This document shows positions 9,876 through 21,242 of a stretch of DNA of 64,000 nucleotides, piece by piece. Below the pieces are notes generated by a model. The model was not told the origin of the DNA, made no database searches, and saw only the letters and a list, made by a program, of their open reading frames with translations. Source of the DNA: Nostoc sp. 'Peltigera membranacea cyanobiont' N6 (lineage in GTDB: Bacteria > Cyanobacteriota > Cyanobacteriia > Cyanobacteriales > Nostocaceae); assembly GCF_002949735.1 (NCBI RefSeq), contig NZ_CP026681.1, positions 3,286,001 to 3,350,000 on the forward strand. Direction: 5' to 3'. Both the position numbers and the translations under genes were made by a program. Position 1 is the first letter of the stretch. Each line of letters starts with the position of its first letter.

Positions 9876-11707
9876 ATTACGAGCATTTAGACCCTGATAA
9901 AAAAGATATTTTGATTGTTGACGATATGGCGGACAACCTCCGGGTTTTGTCCTCAATATTGACAAGGGAAGGGTATAACGTTCGTAAAGCCTTGAACTGG
10001 CAAATGGCGCTGACCGCAACTCAAACAGTATTACCGGATTTGATTCTACTCGATATTATGATGCCAGAAGTAGATGGCTATGAAATTTGTCAGACCTTTA
10101 AAGCTTGGGAGCTAACAGCAGATATCCCGGTGATTTTTATTAGTGCTTTAGATGATGTTTTTGACAAAGTTAAAGCCTTTAAGGTAGGTGGTGTAGACTA
10201 TATTACCAAACCTTTTGAGTTTCAAGAAGTTTTAGTGCGCGTGCAAAATCAACTGGCATTGAGATCGGCGCGATTAGAAATATTAAAACTAAACGTCGAA
10301 TTGGAACATCGCGTAAAAGAGCGAACAGGGGAGTTAGAAAAAGCTCTCCAAAAACTCCAACAAGAAATCAATTCTCGGCAAAAATTGCAAAGTCAACTTC
10401 TAGATATAGCGCTGCATGATTCCCTGACTGGATTACCAAACCGAGTTTTGTTTATCAGGCGACTAGAAAATGCTCTAAATCGTGCCAAGCAAGAATCTAG
10501 TTATCAGTTTGCGCTACTATTTTTAGACTGCGATCGCTTCAAAGTTATCAATGATTCTCTTGGTCATTTGGTGGGGGATGAATTGCTGATAGCGATCGCT
10601 CGTCGCCTACAAGCATGTCTGATCCCTATTGATACTATAGCAAGATTAGGCGGTGACGAATTTGGAATCCTCCTAGAAAATATCACAGATATTAATATAG
10701 CAATCCAAGTTGCCGAACAGATTCTGCAACAGCTATCACTTGCTTTTAACCTGTCAAGATATGAAGTATTCATGAATGCCAGTATTGGTATTAGTTGGGG
10801 CAATAAAGATTATGAGCGCCCAGAGTACTTGCTGCGAGATGCTGATACGGCAATGTATCGAGCCAAGGCTCAAGGAAGAGGCAAATATCACGTTTTTAAT
10901 CCAGCGATGCATCGGGAAGCAATTCAGCTTTTAGAGTTAGAAAATGACCTGCGAAGGGCTGTGGAAAGGCAAGAATTTCTCGTTTATTATCAGCCAATTG
11001 TTTCTCTGAATACAGGGAGAATTTCTGGATTTGAAGCCTTGGTGCGGTGGCAACATCCGACTCGCGGTCTAGTTTCTCCTATAGAGTTTATTCCGGTAGC
11101 AGAAGAAACAGGTTTAATTAATGCAATTAATAGTTGGGTATTACAGTCAGCTTGTCATCAACTCAGCATTTGGCAACATCATCCAGTCACACCAGAACCT
11201 CTAACTATGAGTGTCAATTTGAGTGCTAGATTATTTTCACAGCCCAATTTAGTAGAACAGATTGACCGGATGATTTATGAAAATAAAATAAATCCTGCAT
11301 ATTTAGAATTAGAAATTACAGAAAGCGTAATTATGGAGAATACTAATGCAATTAAAATAATTCTTCAACAATTAAAACATCGAAAAATTAAGCTGATTAT
11401 GGATGACTTTGGTACAGGATATTCCTCTTTAAGTTACCTACACAGCTTTCCTTTTAATGCACTCAAGATTGACAAATCTTTCGTCAAACGGATGCAGGAT
11501 AATCAAGAAAATATGGGGTTAGTACCAGCAATGATTGGCATTGCCAACTCAATGGGGATGAATGCGATCGCTGAAGGTGTGGAAACACAAGAACAGCTAG
11601 CTCAATTGAGAAGTCTAAACTGTAATTTTGCTCAAGGATATCTATTTTCTCAACCCATAGAACAACAATCGGTTCTTAAGTTGCTTGCCACAGCACCTCA
11701 ATGGTAG
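9872..11707 (+). CDS. Response regulator with GGDEF and EAL domains
   Basis: A 611-residue protein: an N-terminal receiver with phosphoacceptor Asp61 (LILLDIMMPEVDG), a short coiled coil, then a GGDEF domain with the intact GGDEF signature at 260-264. It ends with an EAL domain (EAL at 388-390 in FEALVRWQHP, plus DDFGTGYSS and the catalytic-loop segment EGVETQEQ). Both cyclic-di-GMP synthase and phosphodiesterase motifs look intact, so net activity cannot be predicted. The 4-nt overlap with the upstream hybrid kinase suggests that kinase is its phosphodonor. No TM segment is seen; it should be cytosolic. Confidence 0.93.
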   Translation: MNYEHLDPDKKDILIVDDMADNLRVLSSILTREGYNVRKALNWQMALTATQTVLPDLILLDIMMPEVDGYEICQTFKAWELTADIPVIFISALDDVFDKVKAFKVGGVDYITKPFEFQEVLVRVQNQLALRSARLEILKLNVELEHRVKERTGELEKALQKLQQEINSRQKLQSQLLDIALHDSLTGLPNRVLFIRRLENALNRAKQESSYQFALLFLDCDRFKVINDSLGHLVGDELLIAIARRLQACLIPIDTIARLGGDEFGILLENITDINIAIQVAEQILQQLSLAFNLSRYEVFMNASIGISWGNKDYERPEYLLRDADTAMYRAKAQGRGKYHVFNPAMHREAIQLLELENDLRRAVERQEFLVYYQPIVSLNTGRISGFEALVRWQHPTRGLVSPIEFIPVAEETGLINAINSWVLQSACHQLSIWQHHPVTPEPLTMSVNLSARLFSQPNLVEQIDRMIYENKINPAYLELEITESVIMENTNAIKIILQQLKHRKIKLIMDDFGTGYSSLSYLHSFPFNALKIDKSFVKRMQDNQENMGLVPAMIGIANSMGMNAIAEGVETQEQLAQLRSLNCNFAQGYLFSQPIEQQSVLKLLATAPQW

Positions 11708-11976
11708 CTATCAATTAGCATCGGGTCAATAATTACCTTATTGATGCTCGGCTAGATAATCTGTGCGTGCCATCTAATATACTGCTAGAAGCAGGCAATC
11801 AAGTTCGCAAAGCTCATAAATGACCAATAGTTTCTGATAGTCGCTAGTCCTCTCCAGTCACCGTGGGAGTTAAACTATAAATATAACTATTATGGTGAAA
11901 ATAATCAACAATTTTTAGGCAATTTCCAAGAAGAATTTCCTATCCTCAATAATTATAAGCATAGCTTTTGATAATA

Positions 11977-13425
11977 ATGCATTTTAATCAAATCAACCAT
12001 CATAAAAAAAATATTTTGGTAGTCGATGATACCCCGGATAATTTGCGGCTTTTGTCGGCAATGTTGACTGCACAAGGTTTTGAAGTTCGCAAAGCCTTAA
12101 ACGGTAAAATGGCACTGACTGCGTGTCAAATGGTTTTACCAGATGTAATTTTGCTAGATATTAATATGCCAGATATGGATGGCTATCAAGTTTGTCAACA
12201 GCTAAAAGCTGACGAGAAAACTTGCGAAGTTCCGGTAATTTTTATCAGCGCCTTGGACGATGTTGTAGATAAGGTAAAAGCCTTTGATGTTGGTGGTGTA
12301 GATTATATTGCTAAACCTTTTCATGGGGCAGAGGTTGTATTGCGAATTGAAAATCAGATTAATTTACGTTTGCTCCAAGTTAAACTACAAGAAAAAAACT
12401 TTTTATTACAAGAGGCTCTTGATAACTTAAAATCCGCTCAAGTTCAACAAATTCAAAACGAAAAGATGGTGGCACTAGGGCAGTTAGTGGCTGGTCTGGC
12501 TCATGAAATTAATAACCCCATCAGTTTTATTTATGGTAATCTCGAATACGCGGGTCAATACGTGCAAGACCTAGTGAATATGATTGAGGTCTATCAACAA
12601 GAATATCCCAAACCTACACCCAAAATTCAGCAAATAGCCCAAGATGTAGACCTAAATTTTATGATTCAGGATCTGCAAAACCTGATAGGTGCAATGTATA
12701 GAGGCTCCGATCGCATTCGGGAAATAGTTCTCGCGTTACAACACTTTTCTCGCCATGATGAAGCAGAGATGAAACGGGTAGATATCCATGAAGATATCGA
12801 AAATACTTTGGTGATGTTACAACATCGGCTCAGAGAAGCCGCAGACCGTCCGACAATTATTGTAGTGAAAGATTATGGTAATTTACCCCTAGTCACTTGT
12901 TATGCAAGTGAACTAAATCAAGTATTCATGCATCTGTTGAATAATGCCATAGATGCAATAGAAGAGAGAGTGGGAAATCAAGGTTCTAATCCTTATTCCC
13001 TAACGGCAATTGACGGTAGTTCCTCCACTTCGGGAGATCCCATCGCTTTTAGTGTCTCCCCAACTCTTCAAGATGCTCCTTCGCGTTGGGATAAGACTGT
13101 ACTGCCTTCTGCACTTGGAGAAACCCCAAAACCGCAGTGGCTTCTTCCTACTCCCCAAATTCGGATTCACACAGAGGTGACAGACTTTAATATGGTGAAA
13201 ATTGCGATCGCAGATAATGGCCCTGGTATAGATGAGTCGTTGCGATCGCGTTTGTTTGAGCCATTTTTTACCACAAAACCTGTGGGCAAAGGTAGTGGGC
13301 TAGGATTATCTATTAGCTATCAGATTATCGTCCAAAAACACCGAGGAAATATTACCTGTGCTTCTCCTGTTGGGGAAGGAGCAGAATTTGCGATCGAAAT
13401 TCCCATCGAGCAACCTGAGCGTTAG
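11977..13425 (+). CDS. Response-regulator histidine kinase (REC-HisKA-HATPase)
   Basis: A soluble 482-residue kinase with an N-terminal receiver (ILVVDDTPDNLRLL, VILLDINMPDMDG), a coiled coil, a HisKA-like helix with the His in GLAHEINNPISF, and a HATPase with N box NNAIDAIEE and G boxes DNGPGI and GKGSGLGLSIS. The start is placed at the ATG at 11977; an upstream in-frame TTG at 11968 is less likely. Between the N box and G1 box lie about 60 extra residues rich in Ser/Thr/Pro, encoded near 12970-13150, probably another in-frame insertion. Its receiver closely resembles that of the preceding REC-GGDEF-EAL protein, so the two probably arose by duplication. It lies about 270 bp downstream on the same strand. 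Confidence 0.92.
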   Translation: MHFNQINHHKKNILVVDDTPDNLRLLSAMLTAQGFEVRKALNGKMALTACQMVLPDVILLDINMPDMDGYQVCQQLKADEKTCEVPVIFISALDDVVDKVKAFDVGGVDYIAKPFHGAEVVLRIENQINLRLLQVKLQEKNFLLQEALDNLKSAQVQQIQNEKMVALGQLVAGLAHEINNPISFIYGNLEYAGQYVQDLVNMIEVYQQEYPKPTPKIQQIAQDVDLNFMIQDLQNLIGAMYRGSDRIREIVLALQHFSRHDEAEMKRVDIHEDIENTLVMLQHRLREAADRPTIIVVKDYGNLPLVTCYASELNQVFMHLLNNAIDAIEERVGNQGSNPYSLTAIDGSSSTSGDPIAFSVSPTLQDAPSRWDKTVLPSALGETPKPQWLLPTPQIRIHTEVTDFNMVKIAIADNGPGIDESLRSRLFEPFFTTKPVGKGSGLGLSISYQIIVQKHRGNITCASPVGEGAEFAIEIPIEQPER

Positions 13426-13596
13426 CCAACAGCAAATTCAGTAAATTGCCGTTTGAAGTTCGGCAGCTATAATTTTCTCTGCACAAAGGTCTGTGTACAT
13501 ATCCAATCCCCAGTCCCCAATCCCTAATTCAGGAAATCCGGACTTTTTATTGATTACAGGCTACTATTTTTAGTCGCATAAACGCATAATAGAAGT

Positions 13597-14796
13597 GTGA
13601 CCGATCTGTTAGTCCCTTTACAATCCCTCAAACAAAGTAACTGGTTCAAGCTGATCTGCGGAGCCAGCTTCCAGCATTTGCCGGCAGTTAGAAATTTGAC
13701 CTTAGCCTATACCTTGGCGGGCGCTGACTGCATAGATGTTGCAGCTGATCCAGCAGTGATTGCAGCAGCGCAATCAGGGCTACAAGTAGCTAAAACTCTA
13801 GCTAAAGATGCCCAAAAGCGAGGCTTTGACTACAAAGGCAACTTACCCTTTTTAATGGTCAGCCTAAACGATGGAGAAGACCCCCATTTTCGCAAAGCAG
13901 AATTTAATCCTAATGAGTGTCCTAAAGATTGCCCTAGACCCTGTGAACGGATTTGTCCAGCACAAGCGATCGTGTTTGACAGTATCAAAGAAGACTTTTC
14001 GGGAGTAGTTTCCGAAAAGTGTTATGGCTGCGGTCGTTGCCTCCCAATTTGTCCTTATGATAAAATTTATACAGCCTCGTATGTGACAACGCCAGGAGCG
14101 ATCGCGCCATTAGTAATGTCAACAGGAGTAGATGCCGTAGAAATCCATACACAAGTAGGGCGGTTGGCAGAATTTGAGCGATTGTGGCAAGCAATTTCAC
14201 CGTGGGCCGATCGATTAAAGGTACTAGCTATCAGCTGTCCCGATGGCGATGGGATGACTGACTACCTAAGAACAGTGTATGAATTGATTGCCCCACTCAA
14301 AAGTGCTTTAATTTGGCAAACCGACGGTCGTTCCATGAGTGGCGATATTGGCGATGGTACTACAATAGCCGCAGTCAAATTAGGGCAGAAAGTTTTGGCA
14401 GCGAAGTTACCGGGATATGTGCAGTTAGCAGGCGGCACAAATAGTTATACCGTTGCTAAGTTAAAGGCAATGGGACTACTGAAGAGAGCAGGGGGAGCAG
14501 GGGGAGATGGGGGAGCAGGGGAAGATAGGGAAGTAAATTCTTCCTTATCCCCCTCGTCCCCCTCATCCTCCCCCTCATCCTCCCCACCCATCGCCGGGGT
14601 TGCCTACGGTAGCTACGCCCGTGTATTGCTGTCACCAATTCTCGAAAAGTTGGAGAATAAGGAGGTAAGTAACGCCAACATGAAGGCAATTATTCGCCTA
14701 GAAGAAGATGAAGTATTACTTTGGCAAGCTGTAGAACTTGCCCATTCTCTCGTTTCTCAGATTAAATCATGGCAGAGAAGGGAAAGTGAGCATTAG
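13597..14796 (+). CDS. ldpA: LdpA, iron-sulfur circadian input protein
   Basis: LdpA (light-dependent period) relays redox/light state to the Kai clock in cyanobacteria. The 399-residue protein starts at a GTG and shows two cysteine clusters for Fe-S centres: CPKDCPRPCERICP (about residues 109-122) and CYGCGRCLPICP (about 147-158). The C-terminal half contains an unusual insertion at about residues 296-332, first Gly/Ala then Ser/Pro rich. It is encoded by purine-rich then pyrimidine-rich DNA (about 14484-14596) that forms loose complementary arms. The same kind of sequence is found between genes elsewhere in the window, so it is likely a repeat captured in frame. Neighbours give no operon partner. 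Confidence 0.92.
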   Translation: MTDLLVPLQSLKQSNWFKLICGASFQHLPAVRNLTLAYTLAGADCIDVAADPAVIAAAQSGLQVAKTLAKDAQKRGFDYKGNLPFLMVSLNDGEDPHFRKAEFNPNECPKDCPRPCERICPAQAIVFDSIKEDFSGVVSEKCYGCGRCLPICPYDKIYTASYVTTPGAIAPLVMSTGVDAVEIHTQVGRLAEFERLWQAISPWADRLKVLAISCPDGDGMTDYLRTVYELIAPLKSALIWQTDGRSMSGDIGDGTTIAAVKLGQKVLAAKLPGYVQLAGGTNSYTVAKLKAMGLLKRAGGAGGDGGAGEDREVNSSLSPSSPSSSPSSSPPIAGVAYGSYARVLLSPILEKLENKEVSNANMKAIIRLEEDEVLLWQAVELAHSLVSQIKSWQRRESEH

Positions 14797-14951
14797 TTAA
14801 GCATAATTACTTAGTCCTGAATAGTACTGTAATTCATGTTTAATTTATGTTTGTATAGTCAAGGTAGGAGGTTTGAGCATTGAATGAGCGCTTGAGAACA
14901 GTTAGAAGCTGAAAGTATCGATTTACTGTTGTTTCCGTCACCATAGAAAGC

Positions 14952-16685
<1,734 letters not shown>

Positions 16686-16739
16686 CCTCACCCCCAACCC
16701 CTCTTCTAGCAGGAGAGGGGGATTTAATGGATATACTGA

Positions 16740-17348
16740 ATGTCTTATAGAGAGTTTTCTTTAAGAAAAGTAAAACAAGACTTTAATCTGACCCTAGTAG
16801 AGGGTGGACGGTTTTTGCCGCCGATAGAGCCAATCTTGCCAAGTCCAATGCTGGCTGAATTTTTAGCAGAAAGTATTCAGCTAGCAATTGCAATGGGTTC
16901 TGAGAAAGCTAGATCGGAATTGATTATCAGCCCAATCTTATTTGAAATCCGAAAAATTCTGAACAGACAAATCAGTTTCTTTTCTGGAGAAGAATTTAAT
17001 GTTGAACCGGAAGTTGGACTGGCGGGATTTTGCGACTTTTTGATCAGTCTTTCGCTAGAACAGTTATTTATTGAAGCTCCAGCAGTGGTGATAGTGGAAG
17101 CCAAGAAGGAAAATCTCAAAGGTGGTTTGGGGCAGTGTATTGCAGAAATGATTGCCGCCCAAAGGTTTAATGCCAAAAACGAAAAACCTCTTGCTACTAT
17201 CTACGGTAGTGTTAGTAGTGGCAACCTGTGGACGTTCCTGAAGTTAGAGGAAAGCACTGTAACTATTGATTTAACTGAATACTTAATCCCCCCAGTAGAG
17301 CCAATTTTAGGTATTTTGGTGTGGATGGTGCGATCGCAATCAACTTAA
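16740..17348 (+). CDS. Hypothetical protein, PD-(D/E)XK nuclease-like
   Basis: A 202-residue protein of a type common in filamentous cyanobacteria. The middle part, GFCDFLISLS followed by VVIVEAKKENLKGGLGQCIAEM, has the D...ExK...Q spacing of the PD-(D/E)XK nuclease fold (Asp near 100, Glu-Ala-Lys near 122). I infer a restriction-endonuclease-like fold, possibly without catalytic activity in the cell. It is 54 bp after the ATPase gene, with a short G/C-rich hairpin between them, and is followed by a clear terminator. It is not linked to a methyltransferase. Confidence 0.65.
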   Translation: MSYREFSLRKVKQDFNLTLVEGGRFLPPIEPILPSPMLAEFLAESIQLAIAMGSEKARSELIISPILFEIRKILNRQISFFSGEEFNVEPEVGLAGFCDFLISLSLEQLFIEAPAVVIVEAKKENLKGGLGQCIAEMIAAQRFNAKNEKPLATIYGSVSSGNLWTFLKLEESTVTIDLTEYLIPPVEPILGILVWMVRSQST

Positions 17349-17389
17349 AGTTTGGTTTTGCTTCTAATTGTTGTTAATTTACCTATGCC

Positions 17390-17420
17390 AAAAAACCCGG
17401 TCATTAAGACCAGGTTTTTG
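17390..17420 (+). terminator. Intrinsic terminator
   Basis: Stem AAAACCCGGTC / GACCAGGTTTT with one mismatch and a five-base loop, followed by a short T run. It is 42 bp past the stop of the PD-(D/E)XK-like gene and fits a rho-independent terminator for the upstream genes. Confidence 0.75.
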
Positions 17421-17742
17421 TAGGGCCATATTCCCCCAAGGCTAGTTATAGAAGTCATTTATAATTCAGTGTTCTGGTAATTACTACCAAACTTAGATTA
17501 TCAATTTCGGAAAACTATCGCCCAATTCTCAAAATTTTCTTGCACTCACTTGTGGGATGCTTGCGGTGGGCTACGCCTATGCTCATATCTGCTATTCGCG
17601 ATCGCTCAGAGACGCGATGAATCGCCGTCTCTACAATAATCAGTCTTTCGTCTTGACGGCGATTTATCGCGTCATTACTCATTGAAATTCAGATCACAAC
17701 ATCGCTTTCAGAATTTTGCTATTATTTGCTACTTTAAAATAT
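17421..17742. repeat. Spacer with 19-bp inverted repeat and HIP1
   Basis: Spacer before the ABC exporter. Arms at 17611-17629 (GACGCGATGAATCGCCGTC) and 17655-17673 are inverted copies with one mismatch, an arrangement typical of dispersed Nostoc palindromic repeats. Nearby, about 17560-17590, is a GCTTGCGGTGGGCTACGCC-type repeat related to those at 26121-26152 and within the M50 protease gene. Confidence 0.65.
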
Positions 17743-19635
17743 ATGCAAATCATAGAAATTTCTCCATTCCAAGCATTCCGCCGCAGTGTGGTAACGGTGA
17801 TGCAGGTAGTTCCAAAGGAGCTACGCTATGTGGCAATTTTGACATTACTGGGTGGTGCAGGCCCTGCGATCGCCATTTGGCTCAACAAGGTGATAATTGA
17901 TGAAATTACCCGCTTATTGAGTACGGGAACAACGCAGAATGCGATCGCCCTGATACTTTCTCAACCTGTGCTACTCTCCAGTATTGCAGGTTCATTGCTA
18001 GTGAATTTGGTGAGTGATGCGATCGCTAATATCAATAGTTTTGTATATACTTCCCTGCGCGATCGGATTACAGGCTTTATCCAAGGACAAGTAATTGAGA
18101 AGGTTGCCACTTTTGAAGATATTGCCCTGTTTGAAACACCCGATTTGCTCAATTTGTTGCAGTTGACCGAAAAGGGAGTCCAACGACTTCCAGAGCTTTG
18201 TGTCAGGCTTGTGATGATGCTAGAGGGAATTTTTATCTTCATTCCAGCCATACTGCTTTCGGTATCCCTTGCTTGGTGGATACCCCTAATTTTGTTTAGC
18301 TGTGTTACCCCTGCTATGTATGTAGAAAGGAAATACCGCAAGCAAGTTTGGAGGGTAGAAAAAACCCAAGCCAGTCTTCTTCGGGAAATGAACTTGTATA
18401 AAACGGTTTTAACTGGAGAGACATACGCCAAAGAAATACGCTTGTTTAGTTTGCAGCCTTTACTACTAGAACGTTGGCACGGACTTTATCGGACAATTTT
18501 TAGAGCAATGGAACAGATCCGTCGTCGGGGGACAACGGCGGTTATTGGTTGGTCTTTACTCAGTGGCTTAGGCTTTGCGTTGCCATATTTATATGTAGTT
18601 CAGGGAGTGCTAGGTGGAACCCATACTTTAGGAGATTTGGCGCTTTACACAGGGGTAATTTTAGAAGTGCGTCGAAGTTTAGAGAATTTGATGTCTGGCG
18701 GGTCAGAGTTGTATGATATTTCACTGGCAACAACGCCCATTTTCCAACTTTTGGAATTAGAACCGCAATTATCCAGTTCTCAATCAAAGGCATGGAGAGA
18801 AGTCAAGGAATCGGCTGTTAACAATCAGAACTTTCAAAGAAATGGGAATCGGCAAGCTTTATCAAGTGAAGTATTGCAGACAGGTATTTGCATTGAAAAT
18901 CTATCCTTTACCTATCCCAATAGCAATCATCCCATCCTGAAAAATATCAATCTGAAAATTCACCCCAATGAGATGATTGTATTGGTGGGTGAAAATGGTG
19001 CTGGCAAGACCACTTTAACAAAGCTATTGTGTCGCCTCTACGATCCTAGCCAGGGTGCGATTATTTGGAATGGGCAAGATTTGCGATCGCTACCCTTAGA
19101 AGATTTGCGATCGCGGATTGATGTAGTTATGCAAGATTACGCTCGTTTTCCGACTACCGTGCGCGAAAATGTTGCCTTTGGGAATTTACCGAAAATGCAG
19201 GATGACGAAGCAATTACGGAAGCGATCGCCGAGGCTGGTTTAGCGAGAGTAATTGAGAAGCTAGATGGTGGTTTGGAAACCCTCTTAGGCAAACAGCTAG
19301 AGGGTGGTATCGATCTATCTGGGGGACAATGGCAGAGATTAGCGATCGCTCGTGCATTGCTGCGACTGTCTCCAGCCGAATTACTCATACTTGATGAGCC
19401 AACAGCAAATCTTGACCCCAAAACAGAACACGAGATTTACAATATTTTGCGTACTCTAGCGAGGGGGAGAATAGCCGTTGTAGTCAGCCATCGCCTCGCC
19501 TTAGCAAAACTAGCAGACCGAGTAGTAGTACTAGAACACGGTCAAATTATCGAGGTAGGCACTCATGACGAACTCATCGCACTAGGCGGACAGTATCACC
19601 TAATGTTTACTCGCCAAGCTAGTAGTTATAACTAA
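17743..19635 (+). CDS. ABC transporter, fused permease/ATPase (exporter type)
   Basis: A 630-residue half-transporter: an N-terminal transmembrane domain (about 1-330) followed by an ATPase domain with Walker A GENGAGKTTL, signature LSGGQWQRLAIARALL, Walker B ELLILDEPTANLD and the switch His in VVVSHRLALA. The layout is that of homodimeric exporters of lipids, peptides or drugs. I prefer the ATG at 17743 (MQIIEISPF) over the upstream TTG at 17716. The substrate is not deducible: neighbours are a hypothetical gene and the convergent bciB. The gene contains several HIP1 palindromes. Confidence 0.88.
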   Translation: MQIIEISPFQAFRRSVVTVMQVVPKELRYVAILTLLGGAGPAIAIWLNKVIIDEITRLLSTGTTQNAIALILSQPVLLSSIAGSLLVNLVSDAIANINSFVYTSLRDRITGFIQGQVIEKVATFEDIALFETPDLLNLLQLTEKGVQRLPELCVRLVMMLEGIFIFIPAILLSVSLAWWIPLILFSCVTPAMYVERKYRKQVWRVEKTQASLLREMNLYKTVLTGETYAKEIRLFSLQPLLLERWHGLYRTIFRAMEQIRRRGTTAVIGWSLLSGLGFALPYLYVVQGVLGGTHTLGDLALYTGVILEVRRSLENLMSGGSELYDISLATTPIFQLLELEPQLSSSQSKAWREVKESAVNNQNFQRNGNRQALSSEVLQTGICIENLSFTYPNSNHPILKNINLKIHPNEMIVLVGENGAGKTTLTKLLCRLYDPSQGAIIWNGQDLRSLPLEDLRSRIDVVMQDYARFPTTVRENVAFGNLPKMQDDEAITEAIAEAGLARVIEKLDGGLETLLGKQLEGGIDLSGGQWQRLAIARALLRLSPAELLILDEPTANLDPKTEHEIYNILRTLARGRIAVVVSHRLALAKLADRVVVLEHGQIIEVGTHDELIALGGQYHLMFTRQASSYN

Positions 19636-19731
19636 GTGGGGCATGGGGCATGGGGCATGGGAGCAGAGGAGAAAGAGGTAATGAATGTTATTCTCCCCAA
19701 TGCCCAATGCCCAATGCCCAATGCCCAATTT
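19636..19731. repeat. Convergent spacer of 7-bp repeats
   Basis: Between the convergent ABC exporter and bciB. GGGGCAT units (about 19637-19660) face AATGCCC units (about 19695-19728), so the two tandem arrays are mutually complementary and can pair as an imperfect hairpin. It may act as a bidirectional transcript end. Confidence 0.6.
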
Positions 19732-20925
19732 TCAATCCGGTAATTTATATTGCCCAACAATACGCTTGGCAAACTCTGGTACGTGCGCTTCTAATTTCTC
19801 TGGATGATTTCGCTTCACATACAAATAATTCCGAGTAAAGTGAGAATCAATGGAAAACCGCGCATATTCCAAACCCTTGGGGCCGATTTTTTCGATAACT
19901 ACACCCATAAGTTTCGCCGCCCACATCGGGAGAGTCACGCCTTTATCGTAAGCAGGAATACTTTGCTGTACAGCTTCCTTGCGATCGCCTTTAGATGTCA
20001 CTGGTTGAGTATCTAACTGGTCTTTCACCAAATCCAACATTTCCTTACCAGTATCATTTCTAACTACAATCCATTGCCAGCCGAAGGGTGCGCCCATGTA
20101 GCCAACAACTAAATCGGCTAGGGAATTGACGTAATCAAAGCAACTCATACAAGATGGGGCAAAGACATCTTTAAGTTTGTTGGTCTTCAAACCAAAGAAA
20201 GGCACTGTTTCTGATGAGCCATCCTCATGTTTGAAGTGAACCCGGAAGTCTTGCATGAATTCGTAATGTACAACTGTCTCTGGCGATCGACTGGTGGTTT
20301 CTAAGAATTTTTGTAGTCCAGCGCGGTTAACATTATCTACGCAGGGTGTACCCAAAACATACAGCTTTTCTAAACCCAGTTGTTTTTCTACGGCTCGTAG
20401 TGCCTGGATTTGGCAACCAACACCAATTACCAACAGCCGTTTCATGCCCGATTTTTCTATCTGTTCTAATACGGAAAGATTCGGGGATAGTGTTGGTTTA
20501 TTTACCCGCGCTGCTAGTATTTCTTCTGGGGTACGCGCGATGACGGGCATGGGTTGAAAGCGGTCTTCTTTAGTGTTTTGTACACACACCACACCTTCAA
20601 CTAAGCCGCGATTAAGCATTTCAATAGCAATGCTGCTAACAATACCTGTCCATTGTGCGCCTTCGATTGGTTGCTGTTTCCGCGCTGCTATCATGTCTTG
20701 ATGGACACCAAAGTATAGCTCATCAGGATTATCGAGATGGCGCGATCGCGTATGCGTCTCCACTTCTAGTTCGCCTATTTGCTGATTAATAAAAGCGCAG
20801 GCTTCCTTGACATAGTGAATATAATATGTGTCGCATAGTCCGCACTCGCTACAAAGTTCCTTAGCAGGGCGGCGGCTGGTAGGTTTGAGGGCTTTAGCTT
20901 TTTTGTGAGGAAAAACTGAGGTCAT
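19732..20925 (-). CDS. bciB: Ferredoxin-dependent divinyl chlorophyllide 8-vinyl reductase
   Basis: A 397-residue member of the FrhB/F420-dehydrogenase beta-subunit family. It resembles the cyanobacterial enzyme (Slr1923 type) that reduces the 8-vinyl group of chlorophyll precursors using ferredoxin. Cysteines for Fe-S clusters are seen in LCSECGLCDTYY, GVGCQIQALR, GTPCVDNVNR and PSCMSCFDYVN. Its length and the N-terminal KKAKALKP...PAKELCSECG segment match the cyanobacterial orthologue group. The gene follows the sulfate operon on the same strand (14 bp after the small NIL gene), but there is no functional tie. Confidence 0.9.
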   Translation of the reverse strand: MTSVFPHKKAKALKPTSRRPAKELCSECGLCDTYYIHYVKEACAFINQQIGELEVETHTRSRHLDNPDELYFGVHQDMIAARKQQPIEGAQWTGIVSSIAIEMLNRGLVEGVVCVQNTKEDRFQPMPVIARTPEEILAARVNKPTLSPNLSVLEQIEKSGMKRLLVIGVGCQIQALRAVEKQLGLEKLYVLGTPCVDNVNRAGLQKFLETTSRSPETVVHYEFMQDFRVHFKHEDGSSETVPFFGLKTNKLKDVFAPSCMSCFDYVNSLADLVVGYMGAPFGWQWIVVRNDTGKEMLDLVKDQLDTQPVTSKGDRKEAVQQSIPAYDKGVTLPMWAAKLMGVVIEKIGPKGLEYARFSIDSHFTRNYLYVKRNHPEKLEAHVPEFAKRIVGQYKLPD

Positions 20926-20939
20926 ATAAATTTTTTGTT

Positions 20940-21161
20940 TTATCCAGTAATCGCTCTTATTACAATACCTTCACTAGCTATGAACTTTCCTTGTAGTTTA
21001 AGGTCAAACCAACTATCGCCGACAGCATTGGCTCCCAAAATCGCTGCTGTGATATTCACAGTCAGTCCATAATTAGACACCAGGCGAGAAATTACGGGTT
21101 CCTGGTATAGATCCTTGGGAATTCTTAGTCGAATCCGTTTGATTGGTAAGTGGATTGTCAC
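20940..21161 (-). CDS. NIL domain protein, sulfate-operon associated
   Basis: A 73-residue protein matching the NIL ligand-binding domain (RIRLRIPKDLYQEPVISRLVSNYGLTVNITAAILG...GSWFDLKLQG pattern). This ACT-like fold otherwise sits at the C-terminus of methionine-type ABC ATPases. Free-standing copies accompany sulfate permease genes in cyanobacteria. It lies about 80 bp downstream of cysW and 14 bp upstream of bciB on the same strand. I infer a small sensor or regulator of sulfur-compound transport; no direct evidence is visible. Confidence 0.78.
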   Translation of the reverse strand: MTIHLPIKRIRLRIPKDLYQEPVISRLVSNYGLTVNITAAILGANAVGDSWFDLKLQGKFIASEGIVIRAITG

Positions 21162-21242
21162 TAACCATGATTGTCACCATCAAGGGGATTGGAAATTATG
21201 GATTGGGTAAGGCAGAAATATTCTCCCATACCCAAAATCTAA

